Assembly: GCF_947499945.1 (NCBI RefSeq)
Contig: NZ_CANMQD010000001.1
Coordinates: forward strand, 1,364,001-1,428,000
Reading direction: 5' to 3'
Origin: an uncultured Sulfitobacter sp.
Lineage (GTDB): Bacteria; Pseudomonadota; Alphaproteobacteria; Rhodobacterales; Rhodobacteraceae
Length of the DNA: 64,000 nucleotides
In this document: piece by piece, positions 41,079-50,953 of the stretch
Numbering within the stretch: the first letter of the stretch is position 1
How the letters are laid out: every line of letters begins with the position of its first letter
The notes under the pieces: model-generated
What the model was told of the DNA's origin: nothing
The model's input: the letters and a program-made list of their open reading frames with translations, nothing else
Databases searched by the model: none
Program-made: the position numbers and the translations under genes

Positions 41079-42887
41079 ATGTCACTGAATTCGACACTGG
41101 ACCGCGTCACACAGCGTATTATCGACCGCAGCGCACCGACGCGTGATGCCTATCTGAAACGGATGGCCGCTGCAAAATCAAGCGGCCCCGCGCGTGCTCA
41201 TCTGTCATGTAGCGGACAGGCACATGCCTACGCAGCCTCTGGTCCCGACAAAGATGGATTGGCCACAGGCAGTGCCGGCAATCTCGGTATCGTTACCGCC
41301 TACAATGACATGCTGTCTGCGCATCAGCCCTTTGACCGCTACCCCAATGTGATCCGCGAAGCCGTGCGCGAGATTGGCGGCACGGCACAAGTCGCAGGCG
41401 GTGTGCCAGCCATGTGTGACGGCGTTACCCAAGGCGAAGCAGGCATGGAGCTTAGCCTTTTCTCACGTGATGTGATCGCACTGTCGGCCTCCGTCGCTCT
41501 CAGCCACAACACATTTGACGCCGCAGTATTTCTCGGTGTCTGTGATAAAATCGTGCCTGGTTTGATCATTGCAGCACAGGCTTTTGGCCACCTGCCTGCC
41601 GTCTTTCTTCCCGCAGGCCCAATGGTCAGCGGCCTGTCCAACGACGAAAAAGCAAAAGTGCGCCAACAATTCGCCACCGGAGAAGTGGACCGCGCCGCCC
41701 TCATGGCCGCCGAGATGGCCGCATATCACGGCCCCGGCACCTGCACCTTCTACGGCACTGCAAACACCAACCAGATGCTGATGGAATTCATGGGCCTGCA
41801 CCTGCCCGCAGCCAGCTTTGTCACCCCCAACACCCCCTTGCGCGACGCTCTTACCATCAAAGGCGCGCAGCAGGCGCTCTCACTCAGCGCTCTCGGGGAA
41901 AATTACACTCCCGTTTGCGATATTCTCGACGAAAAGGCATTTGTGAACGGTATCGTTGGTCTGAATGCAACAGGCGGCTCGACAAATCTGCTCATTCACT
42001 TGATTGCCATGGCCCGTGCAGGTGGCATCATCCTCGATTGGCAGGATTTCTCAGAGCTGTCAGAAGTGACCCCGCTGCTCGCCCGCGTTTATCCAAACGG
42101 CTTGGCTGATGTGAACCATTTCCATGCCGCTGGTGGTCTGGGCTATATGATCGGGGAATTGCTGGGCGCAGGCCTGCTGCACCCTGACACCAAAACCGTG
42201 GGCGGCACAGGCCTCCATCACTACACTCAAGAGCCGCATATCATTGACCACACGCTTGTCTGGAAAAACGGCGCGGGCAAAAGCCTCAATGATAAAATTC
42301 TGCGCCCTGCCTCCGACCCCTTCCAACCCACTGGTGGCTTGTCACGTCTTACAGGTTCACTTGGTACAGGCGTGATGAAAGTCTCTGCCGTAGCGCCCGA
42401 GCACCGCGTAATCGAAGCGCCTGCGCGGGTCTTCGAGAATCAGGAAGACGTGAAGGCAGCGTTCAAAGCTGGCGAGCTGGTCGGCGATATGATTGTTGTT
42501 GTCCGCTTTCAGGGACCAAAGGCTAACGGCATGCCAGAGTTGCACAGCCTAACGCCTTTGCTATCGATCATGCAGGGGCGCGGTCAGAAGGTCGCCTTGG
42601 TCACAGACGGCCGCATGTCTGGTGCATCTGGTAAAGTGCCTGCAGCGATCCACATCTGCCCCGAAGCAGTTGACGGCGGCGCCATTGCACGTCTGCGCGA
42701 CGGTGACATTCTTCGCGTTGACGCAGAACAGGGTGTGTTGGATATTCTGACCGAAGGCGTGCTTGATCGCGACGCCGCCGTTGTCGATCTGAGCGGGAAC
42801 AATTTTGGCACTGGTCGCGAGCTGTTTGCGAACTTCCGTAATAATGTCGGTGGAGCAGACACTGGCGCAAGCATTTTTGGAGTATAG
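41079..42887 (+). CDS. edd: Phosphogluconate dehydratase
   Basis: 602 residues, the IlvD/Edd family and normal length. MCDGVTQGEAGMELSLFSRD and FLGVCDKIVPGLIIAAQAFGH contain the cysteines of the iron-sulfur cluster, with CTFYGTANTNQMLMEFMGLH for the third. TDGRMSGASGKVPAAIHICPEA is the C-terminal signature. It dehydrates 6-phosphogluconate to KDPG in the Entner-Doudoroff pathway, which carries most hexose flux in Roseobacter-group bacteria. An AAAGGAG site precedes it; it is followed by eda after 3 bp. Confidence 0.96.
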   Translation: MSLNSTLDRVTQRIIDRSAPTRDAYLKRMAAAKSSGPARAHLSCSGQAHAYAASGPDKDGLATGSAGNLGIVTAYNDMLSAHQPFDRYPNVIREAVREIGGTAQVAGGVPAMCDGVTQGEAGMELSLFSRDVIALSASVALSHNTFDAAVFLGVCDKIVPGLIIAAQAFGHLPAVFLPAGPMVSGLSNDEKAKVRQQFATGEVDRAALMAAEMAAYHGPGTCTFYGTANTNQMLMEFMGLHLPAASFVTPNTPLRDALTIKGAQQALSLSALGENYTPVCDILDEKAFVNGIVGLNATGGSTNLLIHLIAMARAGGIILDWQDFSELSEVTPLLARVYPNGLADVNHFHAAGGLGYMIGELLGAGLLHPDTKTVGGTGLHHYTQEPHIIDHTLVWKNGAGKSLNDKILRPASDPFQPTGGLSRLTGSLGTGVMKVSAVAPEHRVIEAPARVFENQEDVKAAFKAGELVGDMIVVVRFQGPKANGMPELHSLTPLLSIMQGRGQKVALVTDGRMSGASGKVPAAIHICPEAVDGGAIARLRDGDILRVDAEQGVLDILTEGVLDRDAAVVDLSGNNFGTGRELFANFRNNVGGADTGASIFGV

Positions 42888-42890
42888 CAG

Positions 42891-43544
42891 ATGACCCTGT
42901 CAGCTAGTGAAGCATGCCGCCGCACCCGTGAGATTTGCAGCCTTGCGCCCATAGTTCCGGTACTCGTGATTCACGATGCACGCCATGCGAAAAAACTGGC
43001 GGAAGCGCTGGTCGCAGGCGGACTGCCCGCATTAGAAGTTACGCTGCGCACCCCTGACGCACTGGAGGCAATCCGCCTCATGGCCGAAGTACCAGGCGGT
43101 TTTGTCGGGGCGGGTACTCTTGTGACGCCTGACGATGTCCGCGCTGCAAAAGCGGCTGGTGCCAGCTTTGGCGTCTCACCCGGCGCGACAGACACGCTGA
43201 TCGAAGCATGTGAGGCTGAAGGGCTTCCCCTGTTAGCAGGTGCCGCCACTGCAAGCGAAGCAATGCGCATGCTCGAGCGCGGCTATGACATGCTCAAGTT
43301 CTTTCCTGCCGAAGCATCAGGCGGCGCACCCGCCCTCAAAGCAATCGGCGGCCCCCTGCCCCAGATCACCTTCTGCCCCACAGGCGGCGTTAGCCCAACA
43401 AATGCCGAGACTTATCTCGCGCTGGACAATGTCCTATGTGCAGGCGGCAGTTGGGTCGCTCCAAACGATTTAGTCGAAGCGGAAAAGTGGGACGAGATCG
43501 AAGCCTTGGCAAAAGCTGCCAGCGTATTGGGACGGGCGACCTAG
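42891..43544 (+). CDS. eda: KDPG/KHG aldolase
   Basis: 217 residues, class I aldolase barrel. VLVIHDARHAKKLAEALVAGGLPALEVTLRT contains the N-terminal catalytic Glu (E48 in LEVTLRT). GFVGAGTLVTPDDV and MLKFFPAEASGG (Schiff-base Lys in the LKFFPAE block) follow, with FCPTGGVSPTNAETYLAL for phosphate binding. Cleaves KDPG into pyruvate and glyceraldehyde 3-phosphate. Co-transcribed with edd. Confidence 0.95.
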   Translation: MTLSASEACRRTREICSLAPIVPVLVIHDARHAKKLAEALVAGGLPALEVTLRTPDALEAIRLMAEVPGGFVGAGTLVTPDDVRAAKAAGASFGVSPGATDTLIEACEAEGLPLLAGAATASEAMRMLERGYDMLKFFPAEASGGAPALKAIGGPLPQITFCPTGGVSPTNAETYLALDNVLCAGGSWVAPNDLVEAEKWDEIEALAKAASVLGRAT

Positions 43545-43585
43545 GGTCACGACCTCGCTCGCTGACCTGCCGACAGCATCATGCC

Positions 43586-44209
43586 TCAGCCAGCGGCCCT
43601 CTGTGCCGCTACAGCGGCATCAAAGAGCGGTATGCGCACGCCCTCCCTAGTCACGTCGGGGTCATAAGGGCGGCGCGCAAAGATCTCCTCAACCATCGGC
43701 GCAAAAAAACCAAGCGGCAGGTCATCATAATCGGGATCGAAACTCGCCAGATCCCAATGCTCACAAAAATCGGCACAATCGTCAAAGTAGGGACTGTCTT
43801 TAAAGCGGTCCCGCTTGCTAGGGTTCCCGCCGACGTGGTGACCATAGTAAATCATCTGAAAGTCCCCATGCGTCTGGATACACCATGCGCATTGCTCTCT
43901 AACAAAAGGACGCAAGATAGCCGCCGCATACTCATCATGGTTATAGGGCGCGTAGATATCGCCAATATCGTGCAACAGCGTGGACACAACCCAATCGATA
44001 TCCGCACCAGCCCGCCATGCACGCGTCGCGGCTTGTACCGAATGACCTAGCCGCGTGATTTGATATCCCGACAGCCCTTCATCCAGCTCTGTCATCGCTT
44101 TCATCAAACGCAGGGCAGTGCCTTTCGTGTGATCAATCTCATGGGCTGTCAGGAACTCATATTCCTCCTTGCTTCCGTCTTTCATCTGGGTAAATGCGAC
44201 TTTATCCAC
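43586..44209 (-). CDS. HD-domain protein, predicted phosphohydrolase or PhnZ-like
   Basis: 207 residues from GTG 44209, with GGGGAG seven bases upstream; longer frames have no ribosome-binding site. HD motif residues: H (LGHSVQAA), H-D in LLHDIGD (about 82-88), YNHDEYA, and later HGDFQMIYYGHHVGG. The double His-rich pattern and the C-terminal EHWDLASFDPDYDD resemble the COG4341/PhnZ branch, some of which are mixed-valence diiron oxygenases rather than phosphohydrolases. It converges with eda and stands alone. Function uncertain; no phosphonate genes are nearby. Confidence 0.65.
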   Translation of the reverse strand: MDKVAFTQMKDGSKEEYEFLTAHEIDHTKGTALRLMKAMTELDEGLSGYQITRLGHSVQAATRAWRAGADIDWVVSTLLHDIGDIYAPYNHDEYAAAILRPFVREQCAWCIQTHGDFQMIYYGHHVGGNPSKRDRFKDSPYFDDCADFCEHWDLASFDPDYDDLPLGFFAPMVEEIFARRPYDPDVTREGVRIPLFDAAVAAQRAAG

Positions 44210-44345
44210 TTGGCAACTCCCCTGCTGTCCTAACAGTATGGCGCGGAAAAACGCGCACGACGAGTCACTCCACCCTGGATTAATCAATACGCTGGTATGG
44301 AAACACAAATGGGCCAGTAGTTTCCTACTGACCCATTGAATGAGT

Positions 44346-44421
44346 GGTGAGCCCGTCCGGGTTCGAACCGGAGACCTACTGATTAAAAGTCAGTTGCTCT
44401 ACCAGCTGAGCTACAGGCCCA
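44346..44421 (-). tRNA. tRNA-Lys (anticodon TTT)
   Basis: 76 bases with encoded CCA. Acceptor GGGCCTG/CGGGCTC, D-arm GCTC/GAGC, anticodon loop CTTTTAA, T-arm TCCGG-TTCGAAC-CCGGA. No sign of integration at its 3' end. Confidence 0.95.
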
Positions 44422-44516
44422 CTAGCGCGGTGTTTAGAAACCTAGCACCTACGGGTCAACCCCATAACGCATCAAATTACCTCGCACTGCTGGAATAAAT
44501 GTAGCGCTACCGCTAT

Positions 44517-45359
44517 ATGCGCAGAATGAGCCTAAAAGCACCCTCCTCTTTGCCCTTCATGAAAATGCACGGGCTTGGCAATGACTTCGTCGTTGCGGAC
44601 GCGCGCACGCGTGAAATCCCCTTATCACAAGGGCTCGTGCGCGGAATTGCCCACCGCCAGACGGGAATCGGTTTCGATCAATTGGCTGTTATTTCCAATG
44701 GGACCGGTGATGCGCACCTCACTTTCTATAACGCGGACGGCTCTACCTCCGGCGCGTGCGGCAATGCGACACGCTGCATCGCACGCTACCTGATGGACAC
44801 TGAAGGGGCGCAAACCCTACACCTGACCACCGATCGCGGCGATTTATACGCAAGAGATTCGGGTAACGGCCTCACTTCCGTGAACATGGGCCAACCCCAA
44901 CTCGACTGGTCCGAAGTTCCACTGGTCGAGGCGATGGATACCCTTTCTCTCCCAATTGAGGGCGCGCCCGTGGCGACAGGCATGGGCAACCCGCATTGCA
45001 CTTTCTTTGTGGACGACGTCGACGCGATCAACCTCGCCGAGTTTGGTGCAGCGCACGAGCATCATTCCTTCTACCCAGAGCGGACCAATGTCCAAATCGC
45101 CCAAATCGTTGGGCCGAATCACATCCGCATGCGGGTCTGGGAGCGGGGCGTGGGCATCACCATGGCCTCAGGCTCATCCAGTTGCGCCACGGTTGTCGCA
45201 GCCGCCCGTAGGGGCCTCACAGGGCGCAGTGTGCGCATTGACCTTGACGGTGGCACCTTACACATAGACTGGCGCGAGGACGGCGTCTGGATGACAGGTC
45301 CCACAATGCATGTCGCCGATGGCATCCTCACCGCTCAATTCATCGAGAATTGCGGATGA
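44517..45359 (+). CDS. dapF: Diaminopimelate epimerase
   Basis: 280 residues from ATG 44517 (44526 is an alternative; neither has a clear ribosome-binding site). FMKMHGLGNDFVVADAR is the DapF opening. NADGSTSGACGNATRC supplies the first catalytic Cys (in ACGN). In the second active-site loop the family normally has A-C-G-T/S-G; here the sequence is GITMASGSSSCATVV, so Ser stands where the second catalytic Cys is expected, with a Cys five residues later. It converts LL- to meso-diaminopimelate for lysine and peptidoglycan. The stop overlaps mtaB (ATGA). Confidence 0.9.
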   Translation: MRRMSLKAPSSLPFMKMHGLGNDFVVADARTREIPLSQGLVRGIAHRQTGIGFDQLAVISNGTGDAHLTFYNADGSTSGACGNATRCIARYLMDTEGAQTLHLTTDRGDLYARDSGNGLTSVNMGQPQLDWSEVPLVEAMDTLSLPIEGAPVATGMGNPHCTFFVDDVDAINLAEFGAAHEHHSFYPERTNVQIAQIVGPNHIRMRVWERGVGITMASGSSSCATVVAAARRGLTGRSVRIDLDGGTLHIDWREDGVWMTGPTMHVADGILTAQFIENCG

Positions 45360-46612
45360 GTGCCCCGATCTTCTCCAACCACGGCTGTCGCCTCAATCAA
45401 TACGAACTTGAGGCGATGAAGGAGCTGGCCGATGGGGCTGGCCTCCGCGATGCCGTGGTGATCAACACCTGTGCTGTCACAGCCGAGGCTGTGCGCAAAG
45501 CGCGTCAGGACATTCGCAAGCTACGCAAAGCAAATCCAAACGCCCGCCTGATCGTGACAGGCTGCGCTGCGCAAACAGAACCCGCCACTTTCACCGCCAT
45601 GCCCGAAGTGGACGCGGTGATCGGCAACACCGAAAAGATGCTTGGCGCGACATGGCAGGGGTTGGCCGCTGATTTCATCGGTGAGACAGAGGCGCTTCAG
45701 GTAGACGACATCATGTCCGTGACCGAGACAGCAGGCCACCTGATCGACGGGTTCGGCACGCGCAGCCGCGCCTATGTTCAGGTCCAGAACGGCTGTGATC
45801 ACCGCTGCACCTTTTGCATCATCCCTTACGGTCGCGGAAACTCCCGCTCTGTGCCTGCGGGGGTGGTCGTGGACCAGATCAAGCGGCTGGTGGACAAAGG
45901 CTTTAACGAAGTTGTCCTCACAGGGGTCGATCTTACCTCATGGGGCGCTGACTTGCCTGCTACGCCACGATTGGGCGATCTGGTCATGCGCATCCTCAAG
46001 CTGGTACCAGACCTGCGCCGCCTCAGGATCAGCTCGATCGATTCCATCGAGGTTGATGAGAACCTCATGCAGGCCATCGCCACCGAGCCGCGCCTGATGC
46101 CCCACCTACACCTATCGCTACAACACGGCGACGATATGATTCTCAAACGGATGAAACGCCGCCACATGCGCGACGATGCCATCGCCTTTTGCACCGAGGC
46201 ACGCAAACTTCGCCCCGACATGACCTTTGGCGCTGACATCATCGCAGGCTTCCCGACCGAGACGGATGAGATGTTCCAGAACTCGCTCAAGCTGTTGGAA
46301 GAGTGTGATCTGACGTGGATGCACGTCTTCCCCTATTCCGCGCGCGAAGGCACGCCCGCCGCCCGTATGCCTCCTGTAAACGGCACCGTGATCAAGGCCC
46401 GCGCTGCACAACTTCGCGCCGCTGGTGATGAACAGGTCCAACGGCATTTGGCGCAACAGATCGGACAGACTCACAGCGTCCTCATGGAGAATCCTCGCAT
46501 GGGTCGTACTGCGCAATTTGCAGAAGTTCGTTTCGATACGCCCCAAACCGAGGGAGCGATTGTCGTAACGAAAATCATTGGTTGTGACGGTATCCAGCTT
46601 ATTGCGGGATAA
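45356..46612 (+). CDS. mtaB: tRNA t6A37 methylthiotransferase MtaB
   Basis: 418 residues from ATG 45356. The N-terminal MTTase domain holds three cluster cysteines (FSNHGCRLNQYE, VINTCAVTAEA, VTGCAAQTEP). The radical SAM motif is CDHRCTFCIIPYGRG (about 145-159), followed by GVDLTSWG and a TRAM-like end. It adds methylthio to t6A at position 37 of ANN-reading tRNAs, using two 4Fe-4S clusters. Overlaps dapF by 4 bp and is followed by a bidirectional terminator. Confidence 0.92.
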   Translation: MSAPIFSNHGCRLNQYELEAMKELADGAGLRDAVVINTCAVTAEAVRKARQDIRKLRKANPNARLIVTGCAAQTEPATFTAMPEVDAVIGNTEKMLGATWQGLAADFIGETEALQVDDIMSVTETAGHLIDGFGTRSRAYVQVQNGCDHRCTFCIIPYGRGNSRSVPAGVVVDQIKRLVDKGFNEVVLTGVDLTSWGADLPATPRLGDLVMRILKLVPDLRRLRISSIDSIEVDENLMQAIATEPRLMPHLHLSLQHGDDMILKRMKRRHMRDDAIAFCTEARKLRPDMTFGADIIAGFPTETDEMFQNSLKLLEECDLTWMHVFPYSAREGTPAARMPPVNGTVIKARAAQLRAAGDEQVQRHLAQQIGQTHSVLMENPRMGRTAQFAEVRFDTPQTEGAIVVTKIIGCDGIQLIAG

Positions 46613-46639
46613 ATTCACTTTCTGATGACCAGATACGCA

Positions 46640-46671
46640 AAAGGCCCGCAGATTAGGATCTGCGGGCCTTT
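46640..46671. terminator. Bidirectional terminator between mtaB and petC
   Basis: AAAGGCCCGCAGAT (46640-46653), loop TAGG, ATCTGCGGGCCTTT (46658-46671): a perfect 14-bp stem with A and T runs on either side, between convergent genes. Confidence 0.93.
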
Positions 46672-46692
46672 GCAATTTCTAACCTACAGGGT

Positions 46693-47478
46693 TCAGTCTT
46701 TGTGTTTGACTGTGGACCAGAGGCGCTTGTTGGTGAGGTACAAAAGAACCGACATCAACGTAAGAAACAATACACCAGCAAAGCCAGCCTGCTTGCGTGC
46801 TGCCATCTTTGGCTCGGCTGTCCACATCAAGAATGCAGATACGTCTTCTGCCATAGCTTCTACGCTATTTGACGAACCGTCGGCATACTCAACAGCTTCA
46901 TCATAAAGCGGTGGACCCATAGCAAGCCAACCACCCTCGAAATACTTGTTTTCGTAAAGCGTCACGCCAGCTTGGGTTTTCTCTTCACCCGTATAGCCAT
47001 GCAGCAATGCCGTGATGTATTCCGCACCACCAAAACCGTACAGAAGCTGGTTGATACCCAGACCGTAGGGGCCAGAAAAGGCTTTGCGCTTTTTCGCCAT
47101 CAAAGACAGGTCAGGCGCAGTCGCAAGGCCCGACGCAGGAAAGTGATCTACTGGTGTCGCTTCACGGAAATCATCCAGATCGGCGTCGAAAACTTCCCAT
47201 TGCTTGGAATACTCGATCACTTGCTCTTCGGGCAGCATAGGGCCGCCGTCATCGCCCAGTGTCCGCAACGGCACATACTTCAGGCCATGACAGGCTGAGC
47301 AAACTTCGGTGTAGACTTGGAGGCCGCGCTGAAGCTGGTTCACGTCATAGGTGCCAAATGGACCGTCAAAGGAGAAATCGATATTCTCGATCGGTGCCCC
47401 CTTCTCGCCCGCCGCAAATGCGGCGGGAGCAGTAAACGCAACAAGCGCGCTGAGGAGTATTGTTTTGATCATATTCAT
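46693..47478 (-). CDS. petC: Cytochrome c1 of the bc1 complex
   Basis: 261 residues with a signal peptide (TILLSALVAFTAPAAFA). The heme c site is VCSACH (C-x-x-C-H) at about 59-64 with KYVPLR after it. The axial Met is in the GGWLAMGPPL region (~183), and a C-terminal anchor GFAGVLFLTLMSVLLYLT leaves a short cytoplasmic tail. It passes electrons from the Rieske protein to soluble or membrane cytochrome c. Last gene of petABC, 7 bp after petB. Confidence 0.95.
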   Translation of the reverse strand: MNMIKTILLSALVAFTAPAAFAAGEKGAPIENIDFSFDGPFGTYDVNQLQRGLQVYTEVCSACHGLKYVPLRTLGDDGGPMLPEEQVIEYSKQWEVFDADLDDFREATPVDHFPASGLATAPDLSLMAKKRKAFSGPYGLGINQLLYGFGGAEYITALLHGYTGEEKTQAGVTLYENKYFEGGWLAMGPPLYDEAVEYADGSSNSVEAMAEDVSAFLMWTAEPKMAARKQAGFAGVLFLTLMSVLLYLTNKRLWSTVKHKD

Positions 47479-47485
47479 CTCTGGT

Positions 47486-48829
47486 TTACTCCGCGGGGTT
47501 CACGATGGTGGTCGTGCCGCCGACTTTTGGCGCATAATGCGCATTAAAGTCTTCTTCGATGGTTTCCGGCTGTGCATCAGGCTTCTCGATCACACCCAAA
47601 AGCGGCAAGATGACCAGGAAGTAAGCGAACCAGTAGGTCGTCGCGAGCAACGAAATTGTCGCGTATGGCTCTTCGGCAGGCATAGCGCCGACCCACATCA
47701 GGACGAAGAAGTCGACAACCAGCAACGAGAACCACCACTTGAACATTGGGCGGTAACGGCCGGAACGAACGCGGCTTGTATCGAGCCATGGCACAGCTGC
47801 CATAACGCCGATGGAACCAAACATCGCAAGTACACCAAAGAATGTGGCGTTAACGATGCCGCCCGTCAGGAAGGACGCAATTTGAACAACCCATACTTCA
47901 GCAGTAAAGGCCCGCAGAATCGCATAGAAGGGCAAGAAATACCATTCAGGAACGATGTGTGCAGGTGTCGCGAGCGCGTTCGCTTCGATGTAGTTATCTG
48001 GGTGACCAAGGTAGTTTGGCATAAAGCCAACTACCGCAAAGAACACGACCAGAATAACCGCCAATGCAAACAAATCCTTGATCACGAAGTATGGCCAGAA
48101 CGGCAGCGTGTCTTTCTCTGCTTCTTCCTTGGACGTTGTGCGCACGGGAACACCAGTCGGGTTATTGTTACCCGTGGTGTGGAAAGCCCAGATGTGCAAA
48201 ATCACAAGACCCGCAATCACAAACGGCAGAAGGTAGTGCAACGAGAAGAAGCGGTTGAGCGTTGCGTTATCAACGGCAGGACCGCCAAGCAGCAACGTCT
48301 GGATCGCTTCGCCAACAAATGGCACGGCACCAAACAGACCTGTGATAACAGTCGCGCCCCAGAAGGACATCTGACCCCATGGAAGGACGTAACCCATGAA
48401 AGCAGTCGCCATCATCAAAAGATAGATGATCATCCCGATGATCCATGTGATCTCACGTGGCGCCTTGTAAGAGCCGTAGTACAGACCGCGGAAAATGTGG
48501 GCATACACTGCGATAAAGAACAGCGATGCGCCATTCATATGGATGTAGCGCAACATATGGCCACCGTTCACGTTACGCATAATATGCTCGATAGATGCGA
48601 ACGCACCATCAACAGACGGGTTGTAGTGCATCGCGAGAACGATACCTGTGATGATTTGAAGTACCAAGCAGAAAGTCAGTACGATGCCCCAAATCCACAT
48701 CCAGTTCAGGTTCTTGGGCGTGGGGATCATCAATGTGTCATACATGAGCCCAACAATCGGCAGGCGCGAGTGAATCCACTTCTCGCCTTTCGTCTTTGGC
48801 TCATAATGGTCGTGAGGAATTCCAGACAT
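47486..48829 (-). CDS. petB: Cytochrome b of the bc1 complex
   Basis: 447 residues, eight membrane helices. Heme-ligating His residues lie in the second and fourth helices (around [17 protein letters not shown] and [20 protein letters not shown]), and the quinol-oxidation-site motif is [13 protein letters not shown]. It carries the Qo and Qi sites of the respiratory bc1 complex. Operon order petA-petB-petC. A large opposite-strand frame across this region is a codon shadow. Confidence 0.96.
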   Translation of the reverse strand: MSGIPHDHYEPKTKGEKWIHSRLPIVGLMYDTLMIPTPKNLNWMWIWGIVLTFCLVLQIITGIVLAMHYNPSVDGAFASIEHIMRNVNGGHMLRYIHMNGASLFFIAVYAHIFRGLYYGSYKAPREITWIIGMIIYLLMMATAFMGYVLPWGQMSFWGATVITGLFGAVPFVGEAIQTLLLGGPAVDNATLNRFFSLHYLLPFVIAGLVILHIWAFHTTGNNNPTGVPVRTTSKEEAEKDTLPFWPYFVIKDLFALAVILVVFFAVVGFMPNYLGHPDNYIEANALATPAHIVPEWYFLPFYAILRAFTAEVWVVQIASFLTGGIVNATFFGVLAMFGSIGVMAAVPWLDTSRVRSGRYRPMFKWWFSLLVVDFFVLMWVGAMPAEEPYATISLLATTYWFAYFLVILPLLGVIEKPDAQPETIEEDFNAHYAPKVGGTTTIVNPAE

Positions 48830-48841
48830 AAGTTTGTTCCT

Positions 48842-49402
48842 TTAACCGAGTTTAATTGTGGAATCGTCGAGGAACTCTGCCGGTGGGATGGGCAGGTTCA
48901 ACGGCGCGGGGCCTTTGCGGATGCGGCCCGCAGTATCATAGTGGGAACCGTGGCACGGGCAGAACCAGCCACCAAAGTCACCAGCATCGCCAAGCGGAAC
49001 ACAACCGAGGTGCGTACACACACCCATCATGACAAGCCACTCACCGGCCTCGTCCATCGTCCGATTTTCGTCAGCTGCGGTGGCGTCTGCTGCAATGTTT
49101 GCATTCTCCGCACCTTGATCTGGCAGATCAGAAAGCTCGACCGCGCGGCCCGCTTCAATCTCTTCTGGTGTACGGCGACGGATGAATACAGGTTTGCCCA
49201 GCCATTTCACAGTCAACTGAGAGCCTGGCTCGACACCGCTAACATCCACGCGGATGGAAGAGAGCGCCAGAACATCGGCGGAAGGGTTCATCTGGTTGAC
49301 CAGTGGCCAAACGGCAGCACCTACGGCCACGGCACCAGTGCCTGCGGTCGCGTAATAGAGGAAGTCCCTCCGGTTGCCTGCGGTATCATCAGCTTGTGAC
49401 AC
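48842..49402 (-). CDS. petA: Rieske iron-sulfur subunit of the bc1 complex
   Basis: 186 residues. The twin-arginine-like N-terminus [20 protein letters not shown] leads into the membrane anchor. The 2Fe-2S cluster motifs are CTHLGC (about 128-133) and CPCHGSHYD (~148-156). First gene of petABC; the 179-bp gap upstream must hold the promoter. Exported folded by Tat and anchored in the inner membrane. Confidence 0.95.
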   Translation of the reverse strand: MSQADDTAGNRRDFLYYATAGTGAVAVGAAVWPLVNQMNPSADVLALSSIRVDVSGVEPGSQLTVKWLGKPVFIRRRTPEEIEAGRAVELSDLPDQGAENANIAADATAADENRTMDEAGEWLVMMGVCTHLGCVPLGDAGDFGGWFCPCHGSHYDTAGRIRKGPAPLNLPIPPAEFLDDSTIKLG

Positions 49403-49581
49403 GTCGGTTTCTCCGTATTAGGGCCGGAATTCGGCCAATAGGTATTGTGACGCACTTAATCAAGGCGTCGGCCATTGCTGCGGTATCTAGATCGGAATAG
49501 CACAGCCGTCCAGATGGTTTAGCTGCGCAAACCGTCGCAGTTGCCAATTATCACGGCTGTTTTGATCTAGTTTGGTAACTT

Positions 49582-50193
49582 TTATGCCGCTGGCGGGACC
49601 GTGGACTGCATCCATGGCCGCGATTCGAAACTCTCGAACCACGCGGCCAGCCCGTCATTCCCTTTTCGCCAATCCCGCGCACCGTGACGGAAGTCCACAT
49701 AGGCCAACGCGCACCCCACGGCGATCTGGCCCATATCCAGCGGACCGTTCAAATGACTCATCCAACGTGTGTTGAGGGCAGCAACACTGCGTGCAATCTT
49801 GCTCCACTGCCCGTCGACCCACTCTTCCATCCGCTTCTCCTCAGGGCGCAACCGCATCTCGTATGTCATCAACAGCGCCGCATCCAAAATACCATCTGCC
49901 GTCGCTTCAAGTGTCAGCGTATCCCAGCGCCGCGACCCGGCCGGGTAGAGCTTATCACCGCTGCGCGCATCGAGGTAGGCAGTGATCACACGGCTGTCAT
50001 AAAGTGTCGGCCCGTCTGGCCGTTCCAGCGCCGGAACTTTGGCCAGCGGATTTTTTGCCAATAGCGCTGGATCGGCAGCAACTGGCGTGGTGGCGACATT
50101 GATTAGTTCCACATCATCCCGCTGCCCTGTCTCTTCGAGCAGAATCATCACTTTGCGCACGTAGGGCGATGTAGGGGCGTAGTAGAGCTTCAT
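49582..50193 (-). CDS. Glutathione S-transferase family protein
   Basis: 203 residues from ATG 50193 (MKLYYAPTSPYVRKVMILLE). The N-terminal thioredoxin-like domain carries SPYVRK at the active site with Ser10 as the likely thiol activator, and VPALERPDGPTLYDSRVITAYLD is the glutathione-binding region with the conserved DSR. A helical C-terminal domain follows. Substrate unknown. Stand-alone between petA and a PaiB-like gene, and on the same strand as both. Confidence 0.88.
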   Translation of the reverse strand: MKLYYAPTSPYVRKVMILLEETGQRDDVELINVATTPVAADPALLAKNPLAKVPALERPDGPTLYDSRVITAYLDARSGDKLYPAGSRRWDTLTLEATADGILDAALLMTYEMRLRPEEKRMEEWVDGQWSKIARSVAALNTRWMSHLNGPLDMGQIAVGCALAYVDFRHGARDWRKGNDGLAAWFESFESRPWMQSTVPPAA

Positions 50194-50262
50194 ATCGATA
50201 TTCCTGTAATGAACATTGTGTGTGCCACTCTTCACCTGATTGCGGGCCAAAGCAACCTTGCG

Positions 50263-50886
50263 CTAGATATGATCCAGATCACGCATCATGGCCGCAATCG
50301 TTTCAATTTCACTCCCGATGCCGTGCGCTGCCATCTGCTCCGCCGCCGATATCCTCACCGCTTCCACCTTATTCTGGCCCAGCTTCCATGTCCCGTCCAC
50401 GCCGGTCACTTTAAACCGAAAAGGCACAATCATTCGCATCATCTTTTCCAGCACCTCGGGAGTCATCTTGCCCGTGGTCCACGGTTTTTTGGGATGAAGC
50501 TGTTGTTCATAAGCAGCCGACTGGCGATCCAGCATATCGTGCATGACCTCCTGCGGCAGTCGTTCCAACGTGCCGGTCAAATGCACCGCGATGTAATTCC
50601 ATGTCGGCACTTGGTCCTGCACCGCGTACCAGTCGGGCGAGACATAGCTGTCCGGCCCAGACACCAGTATCTTTGCCGCATGAGAACCTGCACCCATCCG
50701 CGCAATAGGATTAGAGCGAACCAGATGCAGGTCCACCGTGGTCGCATCATCGCCCAGCAAAAAAGGGATATGGCTGATCAATGGGCCATCCTCACCATTA
50801 AGGGCGAGCACACCAAAAGCACGCTTGCGCGCAAAAGCGATATTCTTCGCCGTATCCACATCATGAAATACTTGATTGGGGTGCAT
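50263..50886 (-). CDS. FMN-binding PaiB-like protein
   Basis: 207 residues of the PaiB/FMN-binding split-barrel family: MHPNQVFHDVDTAKNIAFAR, GPLISHIPFLL at ~34, HAAKILVSGPDSYVSPDWYA at ~68, VPTWNYIAVHLTGTLE at ~92. The C-terminal KMTPEVLEKMMRMIVPFRFKV and KLGQNK are also characteristic. Called transcriptional regulators in Bacillus, but probably flavin or heme-binding proteins in general. It is divergent from the FMN-riboswitch-controlled ribH gene, an association that may not be accidental. Confidence 0.85.
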   Translation of the reverse strand: MHPNQVFHDVDTAKNIAFARKRAFGVLALNGEDGPLISHIPFLLGDDATTVDLHLVRSNPIARMGAGSHAAKILVSGPDSYVSPDWYAVQDQVPTWNYIAVHLTGTLERLPQEVMHDMLDRQSAAYEQQLHPKKPWTTGKMTPEVLEKMMRMIVPFRFKVTGVDGTWKLGQNKVEAVRISAAEQMAAHGIGSEIETIAAMMRDLDHI

Positions 50887-50953
50887 CGCGCCCTCCTGAA
50901 CAATTGATGCGATAAGCTATTGCAGACCAAGCCCCCACTTGGCAATCTGCACC

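Noticed and set aside
47351..49399. A 682-codon open frame on the plus strand
   Set aside because: It is antisense to petABC, whose three genes are unmistakable. Its translation is rich in His/Arg/Cys with no domain, as expected from the complement of GC-biased codons.
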